Below are positions 9,960 to 19,928 of a stretch of 64,000 nt of DNA, piece by piece. The notes beneath the pieces were generated by a model. That model saw only the letters and a program-made list of their open reading frames with translations. It was not told the DNA's origin and did no database searches. The DNA is taken from NCBI RefSeq assembly GCF_026262505.1, contig NC_067203.1, forward strand, positions 4,650,001 through 4,714,000, given 5' to 3'. Positions within the stretch are counted from its first letter, which is position 1. Every line of letters begins with the position of its first letter. The position numbers and the translations under genes were made by a program. This stretch comes from Trichomonas vaginalis G3 (lineage: Eukaryota > Parabasalia > Trichomonadida > Trichomonadidae).

Positions 9960-10359
9960 CCTACATTATTTTGTTTGTAAATTGATATATTACTTTGGAT
10001 ACTTTCTATTTCCTTTAGCTTTTTTTTACATCCAAAATGTTCCGATTAACCTCAATCATCGCATGTATGATTAGGGTTATTATGGTTATTGGAAGATTTT
10101 TCTTGCAATAGTTTTGTAAATTATAAAAAAACGAACTTGATATAAATTGTAATTATGATAAATGATCAAATCCCATGCATACTTAGAAAGTACATATCCT
10201 AAGTTCTTAGTTTCTCGCTATTAAAAGGAATGTTATGGATAATTTTAAAAATTTTCAAAAAAAAATCTTAGTTGTTATCAACGATTTAAGAAAAATCAAT
10301 AATGAGTAAAGTATTCTATAATAAGATAACATATTTATTCCTCTATTTCAAATAAACAT
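9960..10359. other. Intergenic between convergent genes
   Basis: AT-rich spacer downstream of both the RING gene and the Sec13-like gene. I see no gene, RNA or repeat in it. Confidence 0.5.
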
Positions 10360-11097
10360 TTAAATAATTTTATTATTTACACGTCTCCAGGTGCTTCCAT
10401 CAACAGTATTCCAAACTTCTGAAGAGTTCTTGCCGTAAACAGCTAACTGATTTGTCATTGGAGTCCATTTAAGACGTGTTGGCTTTTCATTCAGAGTTAT
10501 TGGGATATTTTGAACGACACTATCAGCAACAACCTTAACAGTTGAATCATCGCAAATTGCAGCGAGGCTACTATCTCCAAAAGCAATGAAATTAATTTTT
10601 GCTGTAGAAATCTGAGTTGTAGAGTTTTTATCGAGATCAATTATCTTGCCATCCTTTGTGGAACAAATTAAATTGCATTCCATTGGATGGTATGTAACAG
10701 CTGTTGCGTTAGAAATGTTATATGTTTGTTTGAAAGCGATTGATGTATCAGTAAATGTATATGTCGATATAGTTCCATCTTTGAATACTAATGCAAGCTC
10801 TTTTCTATGACTTGTTGCCATATTAATAATAGGTTTTTCAGTTTGAAGAGTAAAGACACATTTCCAGCCTGATTTACCGAATTTCCAGATGCACACCAAT
10901 TTGTCATATCCTGCAGAGAAAATAACTGGATATATATCATACATTGTGATTGATAACGCGTAAACTGATTCTGTGTGCTTATATAAGCTATATTTCTGAT
11001 CTGTTTCGTTATCTTTTACTACAATTTTGCCATCAATGTATCCATCAGCTTCTAATCTAACAAAAAAGTCCTCTGCATGGCTGAGTACAAAATTCAT
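10360..11097 (-). CDS. Sec13-like WD40 protein
   Basis: A 245-residue beta-propeller protein starting at the first in-frame ATG. It has blades ending in LVCIWKFGKSGWKCVFTLQ and, at the C-terminus, SEVWNTVDGSTWRRVNNK. The pattern W-K-x(2-3)-G-W-x-C and a final blade of type W-(N/K)-x-V-D-G-x-W are typical of Sec13, which with Sec31 forms the COPII cage and is also part of the nuclear pore Nup84 complex. At 245 residues it is somewhat shorter than most Sec13 proteins. It is divergent from the BiP-type Hsp70 gene, which fits a secretory role. A different WD40 family is possible. Confidence 0.65.
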   Translation of the reverse strand: MNFVLSHAEDFFVRLEADGYIDGKIVVKDNETDQKYSLYKHTESVYALSITMYDIYPVIFSAGYDKLVCIWKFGKSGWKCVFTLQTEKPIINMATSHRKELALVFKDGTISTYTFTDTSIAFKQTYNISNATAVTYHPMECNLICSTKDGKIIDLDKNSTTQISTAKINFIAFGDSSLAAICDDSTVKVVADSVVQNIPITLNEKPTRLKWTPMTNQLAVYGKNSSEVWNTVDGSTWRRVNNKII

Positions 11098-11210
11098 TTT
11101 TAGGAAAAGTGACAAAATCCATAATTATAAAAGTGACGAATTCTAAAATAAAAGTGACAATATTGGAAAGTGACAAAAAATAATTTTTCTATCGTCCCAG
11201 CTAAATTTCG
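11098..11210. promoter_or_regulatory. Bidirectional promoter with four GTCACTTTT-type motifs
   Basis: Between the divergent Sec13-like and BiP genes, AAAGTGAC occurs four times (near 11106, 11129, 11149 and 11165). On the minus strand these read GTCACTTT, matching the trichomonad initiator TCA-C-T-T-T. The copy nearest the minus-strand ATG lies about 10 bp upstream, a typical spacing. The BiP side shows no equally clear initiator. Confidence 0.6.
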
Positions 11211-13064
11211 ATGTTTTTCACTTTATTTTCATTATCAATTCAATCACGTGTTATAGGTATTGATTTAGGAACAACGTTTTCTGTTGTCGGCATCTATAAA
11301 AACGGTGAAGTTGAAATCATTCCAAATGAAATTAATAAAAAGATCACTCCTTCTGTAGTTTCTTATTACAATGGAAGTCGTGTCGTTGGTGATTCTGCGG
11401 TACGTCTTGGAACTATCAGTCCTGAAACAACAGTTTTCGCTGTTAAGCGTCTAATTGGAAGGAAATTCTCTGATCCTATTGTTCAACAAGAGATGCACAG
11501 AGTTCCATTCACAATAGTTGAGCGTGATGAAAGACCATATATCAAGATATCAACAGAAGAAGAAGATACCCTCATTTCACCTGAAGAAATCTCAGCCCTT
11601 GTCCTCAAGAAACTCAAGCAACAAGCAGAACTCTATCTCAATGAAACAATTCATGAAGCTGTTATTACTGTTCCCGCTTACTTTAATGAAGATCAACGTA
11701 AAGCAACAATAACAGCTGGTCAAATCGCAGGTTTAAAGGTCGATCGTATTATCTCAGAGCCAACAGCAGCAGCTCTTGCATACGGTCTTAACAAAGAAGA
11801 TGAAAAATACGTAATTGTTTACGATCTTGGTGGTGGAACATTCGATGTTTCATTACTAACACTCGATAAAGACTACTTCCAAGTCGTTGCTACAGGTGGC
11901 GACACTCATCTTGGCGGAGAAGACTTTGATGAGATGTGTGTCCAACAAATGATCACTAGATTCATGAATGCTACTGGATCTGATTGTTCAAGAGATCCTA
12001 TTGCCCTTGCAAGGCTAAAAAAGAGCTGTGAAGCCGCGAAAATCAGACTTTCGGACGAATTAGAAACCGAAATTGAAATTCCGAACTTTTTCGAAGGCCA
12101 AGACCTCAAAGAAACATATACTCGCAAGCAATTCAACGACAACATCGAAGAACTACTCCAAAAGACCCTCAGAACTATCCAAGGAGTCATAGACGATGCA
12201 AATCTTACAAAAGAAGACATTTCCGATGTTGTCATGATTGGCGGATCAACACGAAGTCCGAGAGTGAGAGAAATAGTTTCTGAGTATTTCGGAGGCAAGA
12301 AACTCTGCACTGAAATCAATCCTGATGAAGCAGTTGCTTATGGAGCAGCAATTCAAGGCGAAATCATTTCTTCAGAGAATTTCGATGTCGTTGTTGTAGA
12401 TGTTTATCCATTGACTCTTGGTGTTGAAACAAGAGGTGGATTGATGTCTCCTATCATCAAAAGGAACACAAGGATTCCTTGCAGAAGGACAAAAACATAT
12501 ACAACACCTTACGATGACGCAGCAGGAGCAAGAATCGAAATTTTCGAAGGAGAAAGACCTTTGACAAGAGATAACAGACCTTTGGGAATTTTCGAATTGC
12601 ACAATCTCCCGAGAGCTGCAAGAGGACAACTACAAATAGACGTGACATTTGAAATCGATGCAAACGCGATTTTAACTGTAACAGCTCAAGAAATGTCTAC
12701 GAAATCGATGGATCAAATTCAAATTGATACATTGGACATGGTTCTTCCACAAGAAGAAATTGACGACGCAATAGAAAAGGCAAAGATCTTCTCTGAAGAA
12801 GATGCTGCTGATAGAGCAAGAGTTGTTGCAAGAGTTGAGTTTGAACACTCTATTGATGACGTGTCGAATCAATTGGAAAGTGAAAAAGACAATCCAATGC
12901 TTGGAAAAACTATTTACAATGAATACAAAGATAAAATTAAGGCTCTCAGAAAGTGGATTGACGAACATCCAATGGAAGAACCTCACGTATACGAAGAGAA
13001 GGGTGAAAACCTTCGTGTAGAATTCGCTTTCTTATTCCACCGCGGACAACTCGCTGATTTATAA
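11211..13064 (+). CDS. ER-type Hsp70 chaperone (BiP/Grp78)
   Basis: A 617-residue Hsp70. A short hydrophobic leader (MFFTLFSLSIQS) precedes VIGIDLGTTFS at residue 14, so the mature protein begins almost at once with the first phosphate loop. The second loop VYDLGGGTFDVSLL is near residue 203 and the third signature VMIGGSTRSPRV near 340. The peptide-binding domain follows (ELHNLPRAARGQ), then a helical lid. Hsp70s use ATP to cycle substrate binding; with a signal peptide this one should work in the ER lumen. It is somewhat shorter than most BiPs and ends in ADL rather than KDEL, so retention would rely on a variant signal. The stop lies in TAAAAATAA. It is divergent from a Sec13-like gene. 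Confidence 0.95.
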   Translation: MFFTLFSLSIQSRVIGIDLGTTFSVVGIYKNGEVEIIPNEINKKITPSVVSYYNGSRVVGDSAVRLGTISPETTVFAVKRLIGRKFSDPIVQQEMHRVPFTIVERDERPYIKISTEEEDTLISPEEISALVLKKLKQQAELYLNETIHEAVITVPAYFNEDQRKATITAGQIAGLKVDRIISEPTAAALAYGLNKEDEKYVIVYDLGGGTFDVSLLTLDKDYFQVVATGGDTHLGGEDFDEMCVQQMITRFMNATGSDCSRDPIALARLKKSCEAAKIRLSDELETEIEIPNFFEGQDLKETYTRKQFNDNIEELLQKTLRTIQGVIDDANLTKEDISDVVMIGGSTRSPRVREIVSEYFGGKKLCTEINPDEAVAYGAAIQGEIISSENFDVVVVDVYPLTLGVETRGGLMSPIIKRNTRIPCRRTKTYTTPYDDAAGARIEIFEGERPLTRDNRPLGIFELHNLPRAARGQLQIDVTFEIDANAILTVTAQEMSTKSMDQIQIDTLDMVLPQEEIDDAIEKAKIFSEEDAADRARVVARVEFEHSIDDVSNQLESEKDNPMLGKTIYNEYKDKIKALRKWIDEHPMEEPHVYEEKGENLRVEFAFLFHRGQLADL

Positions 13065-13310
13065 AAATAATATGTTTTGTGAATAAAATTTATAAATTTT
13101 TTTATTAAATTTCACAAGTTTAGCTGAACAGAATTTATGGATCTTATATCCACATATCATGTCAAATTGTAAGCTTGGAAAGTGTGTGAGCGTGCATTAT
13201 TACAGATATTTATAACATATTTAGGGGAAAAATTGAAGTATATTCGGAAGATCACACTCTTCAAATTGTTTTGGGATGATTTTATTGAAAAAAAAAGCAA
13301 CTAATGGATC
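13065..13310. other. Intergenic, AT-rich
   Basis: Downstream of BiP. I see no gene; it leads into the decayed minus-strand gene. Confidence 0.4.
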
Positions 13311-14130
13311 TTATAAAGTTACATTCTTATAAAATCCGTTGAGAGTTATACGAGGTTCGACGAAATATTGGCATACAATGTCATTTTCTTTGCTTGCATC
13401 AGTAAATGCATGATTTATTTTGTGATTATATACAGCGAATGAATATGATGAGAATTCAGCATCATCAAGTATTTGTTTAATAATGTTAGAGGATAAATTT
13501 TGAGGAATAAAGTTAAAATTCTCTTTTTTGCGCTTGATGATCTGAAACACTGTATGCAATCATAAGACCATCTTCTTACTTTTTAGATTCTAAGGATACA
13601 ACATCATATATTTCGGCTTCTCCATTGATTTGATCAATATCTGCAGCTTGGCAACGACTTCACATGCTTTAATACCTAGTAAATGAGCGCATTCATTGTC
13701 TCTTCCTGAAAATTAGTCAACGTTATCAATGCTTCATTGCTTTTCTTCTTCATTACTATAATATATTTCATCATGATCTTGGAAATTTTCGTTTTTGCGT
13801 TCTGTTACATCTGTATCTGGTATATTATCCTTTGTAATTAAAGAATGATTGTATTTTAGTTTGTTTCTACTTCGTTTTCTTCTGTTTCAGAAAATTCATT
13901 TCAACTTTGATATTCTTCTCTTGCTTGACATAGAGAATAGCCGTGTATATCAAATTTCCTTTTAAAAAATGTGTGCGGTTATCTGTTCTCTGCTCTGGAT
14001 GCCAATCAAATGAATTGAATTAAGACCAATTACTCGCCTTTGTATGATATCGTTCGAAATAAATACTCTGCACATTCAATATCAGGGATGAAGCGGATTC
14101 GTTAATCATCTACGCCCATCGTATTTTTTC
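13311..14130 (-). pseudogene. Probable decayed host gene, unrecognised
   Basis: The minus strand shows protein-like stretches in different frames separated by stops: a piece with NLSSNIIKQILDDAEFSSYS near 13430-13500, one with ECAHLLGIKACEVVAKLQ near 13640-13700, and an acidic piece with HDEIYYSNEEEK near 13740-13780. The codon texture is that of a real gene, but no continuous frame remains and no start is clear. The IIKQIL piece loosely recalls the N-terminal region of trichomonad ankyrin-repeat proteins, but that is weak. I treat it as a dead or dying host gene. Confidence 0.35.
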
Positions 14131-14309
14131 TTAAAATAAATAAAAAATCAATATGGATGTTTTGTTGGAAATTTATTCATATGCAATATTTGGGGGATAA
14201 TTTTTTATTTTAAGTTGAGAGGAAATTATTTTTTGAATTGAAATAACCGTCGATCAGTGTAACAAAATTTGAGATAACAAAATAAAGTGTGTTCACCTCA
14301 TTTAAAAAA
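14131..14309. promoter_or_regulatory. Promoter region of the superoxide dismutase gene
   Basis: The segment ends with TTCACCTCATTTAAAAAAATG. TCACCTCATTT resembles the trichomonad initiator and lies about 15 bp before the ATG. An in-frame GTG at 14289 overlaps this motif and is unlikely to be the start. Confidence 0.45.
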
Positions 14310-14894
14310 ATGTTCTCTATGGAGCATCCCGCCTACCTCAAGAAGGGCCTTCCAGGCTTCTTGACACCACATGCTGTTGAAATCCACGTCACAAAGCACC
14401 ATCAGGCATACATTGACACCGCAAATAAGCTCATTGTCGGTTCCGGCCTCGAGGGCAAGCCAATTGAGGAAGTTATCCAGAAGGCTCAGGGCCCACTCTT
14501 CAACAACGTTGCCCAGCACTTCAACCACTCCTTCTTCTGGAGGTGCCTTCAGCCAGAAACAATCCCGGTTACACCAAAGGTTGCTGATGTCCTTGCTGCT
14601 AACTTCGAGTCTGTCGAGAAGTTCAAGGAGACATTCACAGCTAAGGCTTCTACAGTCTTCGGCTCCGGCTGGTGCTATCTTTACAAGAGCAAGGATGGCA
14701 AGTGCGAGATCGGCCAGTACTCCAACGCCCTCAACCCAGTCAAGGATGGCCATAAGCCACTCCTCACAGTCGACACTTGGGAGCATGCCTGGTACATCGA
14801 CTACGAGAACAGAAAGGCTGAGTACTTCAAGAACTTCTGGAACCATGTTAACTGGAACTTTGTTGAGCAGAACATGTTAAATGCCGGTCTTTAA
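14310..14894 (+). CDS. Iron superoxide dismutase
   Basis: A 194-residue Fe-type superoxide dismutase that converts superoxide to oxygen and hydrogen peroxide in the cytosol or hydrogenosome. The metal ligands are H26 (VEIHVTKHH), H73 (NHSFFW), D155 and H159 (DTWEHAWY). Q69, in NNVAQHFNH, sits where Fe-SODs carry glutamine. The length equals the family norm. The start is the ATG just after an initiator-like TCACCTCATTT; a second ATG three codons on is possible. The codon choice is strikingly different from its neighbours: strongly C- or G-ending (GTC, CTC, AAG, GGC), as expected for a very highly expressed gene. No targeting peptide is evident. Confidence 0.95.
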   Translation: MFSMEHPAYLKKGLPGFLTPHAVEIHVTKHHQAYIDTANKLIVGSGLEGKPIEEVIQKAQGPLFNNVAQHFNHSFFWRCLQPETIPVTPKVADVLAANFESVEKFKETFTAKASTVFGSGWCYLYKSKDGKCEIGQYSNALNPVKDGHKPLLTVDTWEHAWYIDYENRKAEYFKNFWNHVNWNFVEQNMLNAGL

Positions 14895-15153
14895 GTAAAA
14901 AATTAATATTGTGTTCAAAAATACTTTGAACTGATCAAAATCAATAATGTTTTTCCTCAAGAAAACTCAATTATAATACTCTTCATTCTAGATATTTGAA
15001 AATTGTAATCCAAATTAAATTTGAACTTTCATTGAGCTTTTTTAACTTTTAAATATAAATGCACACTATATGAGCTTTTATTTGGAAAGGAAATTTTAGT
15101 TGCAGATATTTCAGACCCTAAAATTTTGTATAATACCCCCTAAATTCTCCGGT
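14895..15153. other. Intergenic spacer
   Basis: AT-rich DNA between the superoxide dismutase and the Pmp-like gene, with no feature that I recognise. Confidence 0.4.
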
Positions 15154-17039
15154 ATGCATTCAAAATTTTGTTTCTTCTCTTTTTCGTATCTGGAGCCGGC
15201 TACACTCCTCCACCTCCTACTTTCATTCCCGACTTATATGAAAATGATTTTGATGAAAGATTAGAGGTAGATTCCAGAAAAAATCTTGAAATTGAAGTTT
15301 CATTTTCCAATTTAGGTATCATTTCAGGAAACAGAACACGAAGAGCATATTTCAGATCATCTTTAATTGTTGATAATACTCAATTCAATGATTGCTATGC
15401 TTTTGGTCAAGGATATACTTTCGGATCTGGAGGAGGAATATACATCTCATCCAGTAACATATACTCAAGCAAATCTACTTGGATATCTAACATTGACAAC
15501 ATAGGTGGAGCATTGTCAGGTATCGGTAGCAATATTAACATTTCAGAAAACAATTTCGAACAGAATCATGCAATATATTCTGCTGGTGCGCTATCATCAT
15601 GCTATAACAGTCAAGGGTATCTTACAGAATTAGATGAACTCTCTAATTCTGAATCAAAATTTGATAATGAACCAAATTTACAGATTTCGAATACAGTATT
15701 CAAAGAAAATATATGTGATGAATACGCAGGAGCTACACATATCGTCAGAAATAAAATTGCTGATATAATCGACTCAAAGTTCCTTGGAAACAGTGCTTGC
15801 ATCTCAGGAGGTGCTATTATAGTCGATTCAACTACAATCTCATTCGCGAGATGTGATTTCTTACATAATTTTATAAATTCAGAAAAAAGAGAAATTCTTC
15901 ATAAAAATACGATATTAAAGGGTTCATTAGTAGGTGGAGGAGCAATATCACTCAATTCACAGCATGCTAATCTAGGAAATTCCGATCAGAAGTTCCAATT
16001 AACTACAATTTCATGTAATTTCGGAAATAACTCAGCAAGTATTCTTTCTATTCATCCGCTTGGTGGAGACATACTTTTTACAGGTAATGCATCGCTCTGG
16101 AGATCAACTGATGATTGTTTTTTGGAAAAATACGATATTGCCGGTGAAGTTTTGATTTTTATGACTTGTGATAGAGAATGTCCGAAATTACCAATATCCC
16201 ATGCAGATGATCCAACAAATATTTCATTTCCAAGTCAAATAAGTATTTCTTATGAGTCTATGTCTCCTTATGAAGAACCACCACCTTATACTCCACCTCC
16301 AACTGACTCTTATTCTCCTCTTCCAACTCCGAAGTCAGTTCCTTCGTTAAATACCAAACTTCCAGATATTACAAATATTCCTATCGTATCTGTCACTTTT
16401 TACACTCCTTTTCCAACAAAATCTGCTTCCCCAATTCCTACAGATTTTCCAACGACAACATCATCATCCGAGCCAACAACAGATCATAGCAAGCCGCCAA
16501 CTAAGTCTTCCATTACTCCAAAACCTTCAGAAGTTCCAAGTTCTCTGACTATTACGATTATTCCGACTGAAACAGATACGCAAGTAATTACTCACACTAT
16601 GATAATTACTGATACCTTTGTACAGTCAGGAACTACGTTTACAACAACAAAAACAGAGAAATTTACTGATAATTTCATTTCAACAAAAATTGAAACGAAT
16701 GTGACCACTTACACGCACGCATCTGATGATCGCAAACCTTCCAATTCTGTGGCAATAGCTGCAAGAGTAATTATTACTGTTCTTTCCTTAATTTTAATAA
16801 TTATTATTGCAGGTTACATTTATAGGAGGTACAAGCGTAAAACAGACTATGATACGTTCTCTACTGACCTCGGAGATAACGCGAAGACTTCATATTTAAC
16901 TAAAAATATCAAAGATTTATCATCTTACACAAATGATAATTCGATGGTATCCACAGAATCATTGTTGCTCAGTGATGATACTTTTGATCCAGATTTTTCG
17001 GAATCTTCTATGTCAAAAGATGTAGAATTGCAAATATAA
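15154..17039 (+). CDS. Pmp-like type I surface membrane protein
   Basis: About 620 residues. After a hydrophobic leader (LFLLFFVSGAGY), residues about 50-300 form a right-handed beta-helix-like region with Pmp-type GGGIYISSS, GGALSGIG and GGAIIVDS turns spaced with FxxN motifs. A Pro/Thr/Ser-rich stalk follows (residues 370-510), then one membrane helix (about 525-550, VIITVLSLILIIIIAGYIY), a basic stop-transfer and a serine-rich acidic tail with a YDTF motif. This is the plan of the trichomonad Pmp-like adhesin-type proteins. The ATG at 15154 is out of frame with the long frame, which has no ATG near its leader, so either a one-base indel in the T-rich leader has disabled the gene or the assembly has a base error. 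The stop lies in TAAA. Confidence 0.75.
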
Positions 17040-17995
17040 ACTGTTTTTATATTTCTATCATTAAATATCCACAATTCTTTTTTGTAACTCTGATATCATA
17101 ATAGATATAAGATATTTTGAGCTTTTAAATGAGAAATATCAGAAAATTAATCTTAACATGATATAGAATACCTTGAGCACATAATTAGATAGGAATTGGA
17201 TGGCTTTTTATGAAGTGCAATGATTAATTCTAGAAAAAATAATATGAAATTGAACAAAAACATATGATTTCTCATTTAATCCATGTAATAATATATCTTT
17301 ATGTATAGTTGATGCATTTGTCCGTTCTCGAATATCTTAAATCCCTGGTTTCTAATTCCAAATTTATTTTGAAAATAAAAAAATGAAGAAAAATTCTACA
17401 GAACTAAAATAAAATTTTTCTAATAGCAAAAATCCATTAAGAAATGTTAAAGCGGGAAGAACCACCTGAAAGGATATACTCGTATCCGAACATAAAATGA
17501 AATCATTTTTGGATATTTTACAATTTAAGTTTCCAAACCGTAAATTTTACAGAAATTTTAAAAGAAATTCTTTCAAATTTTGAAAGCAAGACCTTGATTA
17601 CGAAATGTAAAAATGGCAAAAAATTCCAGTCAGTCTAATTTCACTCTACAGAACCCTTTTCTTATCAGTTCCTCCCAAACTAATTCGATAATTTCTTAAC
17701 CAAAACTTCATCAATTTAAATTCAATATATTTATTTTGTAATGTCTAAGTTAGACTATAATATGTTGTTTTACATTACAGATCTTTTCGGAATACCTCAA
17801 TTGCGTTTGTCATTATTGCTACAAATTTGTTCTAAGACTCTATCAGCAAAGGGTAAACAGTCAGTCGGTAAATTGCCGGGGGTTACACTTTAAATTCTGA
17901 CTCGTGAAACCTTTAATCATTAATTATTATAACTTGATATACCTAATAAAATTAATGGAATATGATTTATTAAAAGTGACACATCGAAATCAAAA
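17040..17995. other. Gene-free AT-rich stretch
   Basis: No gene or RNA is recognised in this 956-bp intergenic region. An AAAAGTGACAC motif, the reverse of the initiator-like GTCACTTTT, lies at about 17974, close to the start of the next gene. Confidence 0.5.
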
Positions 17996-19270
17996 ATGCA
18001 CCAAATCTTCACAAAGACCCATCCATTATATCTTATTATAATGATGAGTGCCTTAACAGGATTACTTTTACTGATCTGCATTGCTATGCCAAACTTTTCT
18101 ACGACAACCACAAACAGTATTCCAATTACTCACATCGACAACTTCTCAAATACATACTCATTTTATATTCCACGTGGCTATATGCCAGCCGTTGCTGTCG
18201 AGGAATCTCTTGTTGTCCAGTACTCGTCTATTGATGATGTTGATACGTGGCCATTTTGGATCAGAAATAACATGAGATCCGAAGGTGAGCACGCAACAGA
18301 AAAATATGTTCCACCAAAGTTCAAAATTACAAACAAACTCTCTGAACCAATCTATTTCAACAGAGCAGAATATTATAACGTTACAAATGTAACAATTGAC
18401 CACATTGTCATTACTCGTAATCCGAATATTGTCAAGCTTATTTTCACATTCACATATAGCTTGCCAATTAGCATTCCACAAGCCATCCTTGCTTATGCAT
18501 CTCTTCCTTTCCTTGCTTTCTGCATTAAGTCACCGCTTTTGATCCCGTTGGTTCTTTTATATTTCGCTTCTTTCTCAAGCTTCACAACAAATCAGTCCGC
18601 TCTTTTCTACAGACTTTATTCGGCATATTTAATTTTCATTACCTTCCGCCATACATCCAAGCACTCTACAATTGCAAACGCCTTATGCGATGTCCTTCGG
18701 CCAGCAGGCATCTGCATTTGCGCCTTGTATTCAATTGTTTCAATCCTCAAACTCGGATTCCAATGCCCATTCGCTATTTCAACCTCTCCAGTTGATATAT
18801 TATGCGGTCTTTCAATTGTACAGATCATTGGCCTCGTTGCTGCTAACCAGAGCAACTTACCAATCTTTTTGGATTTCATTGGAGCAATTTCCACAATGAT
18901 TCCTTACGTTCTTCAGCTCCTACTTCCAGTATATATTTCTGGCATCAGAGCTTGCGCTGCTTCCTACCTTTCCGCTTCAATTCTTTCTCTTAACGGTTTA
19001 ATGGCAATTATCATGTCAGAAACCCTTATTGAACGTGATGATACAGTCTCAGAAAACGTCATTGGTGTCATTACAAGAGAAACATCTTCATCATCCGGCG
19101 ATTTAGTTGCAATTGAAAGAGATGACGGTTTAAAGATCATGAAGATCAGAGGTTTCAACGCTTTGACACTTATTGTTGCATTAGCACCAACAGCTGTTTC
19201 TATTCTCCTCCTCTTCTTCGCTCAATTCGGTGGATTCCCTCCAGCAGAGTTCCTTGTTTCCCCACCATAA
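17996..19270 (+). CDS. Multi-pass membrane protein, unrecognised
   Basis: A 424-residue protein. Residues about 10-35 form a membrane anchor (LYLIIMMSALTGLLLLICIA). Residues 40-150 are a hydrophilic, probably lumenal or extracellular domain with possible N-glycosylation sites (NVTNVT). From about 150 there are some seven hydrophobic helices, with a cytosolic-looking loop of charged residues near 350-380 and a final helix at about 395-415. The plan of one anchor, a soluble domain and a seven-helix bundle resembles several eukaryotic receptor-like or transporter-like families, but I do not recognise a signature. The first ATG is used; an internal MM at residue 16 is a possible alternative. Confidence 0.8.
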   Translation: MHQIFTKTHPLYLIIMMSALTGLLLLICIAMPNFSTTTTNSIPITHIDNFSNTYSFYIPRGYMPAVAVEESLVVQYSSIDDVDTWPFWIRNNMRSEGEHATEKYVPPKFKITNKLSEPIYFNRAEYYNVTNVTIDHIVITRNPNIVKLIFTFTYSLPISIPQAILAYASLPFLAFCIKSPLLIPLVLLYFASFSSFTTNQSALFYRLYSAYLIFITFRHTSKHSTIANALCDVLRPAGICICALYSIVSILKLGFQCPFAISTSPVDILCGLSIVQIIGLVAANQSNLPIFLDFIGAISTMIPYVLQLLLPVYISGIRACAASYLSASILSLNGLMAIIMSETLIERDDTVSENVIGVITRETSSSSGDLVAIERDDGLKIMKIRGFNALTLIVALAPTAVSILLLFFAQFGGFPPAEFLVSPP

Positions 19271-19928
19271 GCTCCATCGTAATCATTTATCATTTATATA
19301 TAAATTTATTGAAATAATTATGTATTAATTGCTTATTTTTCTAATCTTATATTCTTTTAGAGTATTGAAAGCTGCGCATTTGTGGAAAAGAGCGTTCTTG
19401 GGCCGAAATTTGTTTTATCGAAAAGTTAAAAAATCAAAGTTTCGTATAATTATTTGTTGAAAACAAAAAGGTAAGATTCCGCTGACCAATTCTCGCAAAT
19501 CTTAGTTGTCAAAAGTCTAAAAATTTTTTTGAACTGTTTAGTCAATTTCAGCTCAAAATTTTTGATATAAATATTTGCATCACAAGACGAATATACTAAT
19601 TTATGATTAATAAGGTTGGGATGATGTAAGTGAAATTTCAATGTTCGCTATCGTCTCTCAGAAAGAGATTATTACAAATAAGAAATGTAAGGACGATAGA
19701 ATAAAAAGTGATATTGTTTGTTAGTTTATGAAAAAATTAAAGTCTGTTATGTACTTAGATTAGAAATAAATCAAATCGATGAAATTTTAAAAAATTCGAA
19801 ATTTGCTCGAGTCCTAGAACGCAATTAGTTTGCAAATATATATTGTATAGACAAAAGGTGTACAGAGGGACTAATTAATAAGCCGCACTTCAGTTCCTAA
19901 CGTTTTGTAAGTAAAAAAAAATTTTTGA
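19271..19928. other. Gene-free AT-rich stretch
   Basis: No gene is supported. A 63-codon minus-strand frame in this stretch looks like chance. The region just upstream of the next start is A-rich (GTAAAAAAAAATTTTTGA). Confidence 0.5.

Noticed and set aside
10020-10359. Possible small RNA or tRNA in the gap
   Set aside because: No cloverleaf, box A/B or conserved stem was seen.
11217-11236. Initiator-like TCACTTTATTTTCATTA just inside the BiP gene
   Set aside because: Using it as the transcription start would remove the only ATG before the essential nucleotide-binding motif, so it is probably a chance match in the leader codons.
14298-14846. Antisense and alternative frames across the superoxide dismutase gene
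   Set aside because: They arise because the gene has C/G-ending codons with few stops in other frames; the dismutase frame has all catalytic residues.
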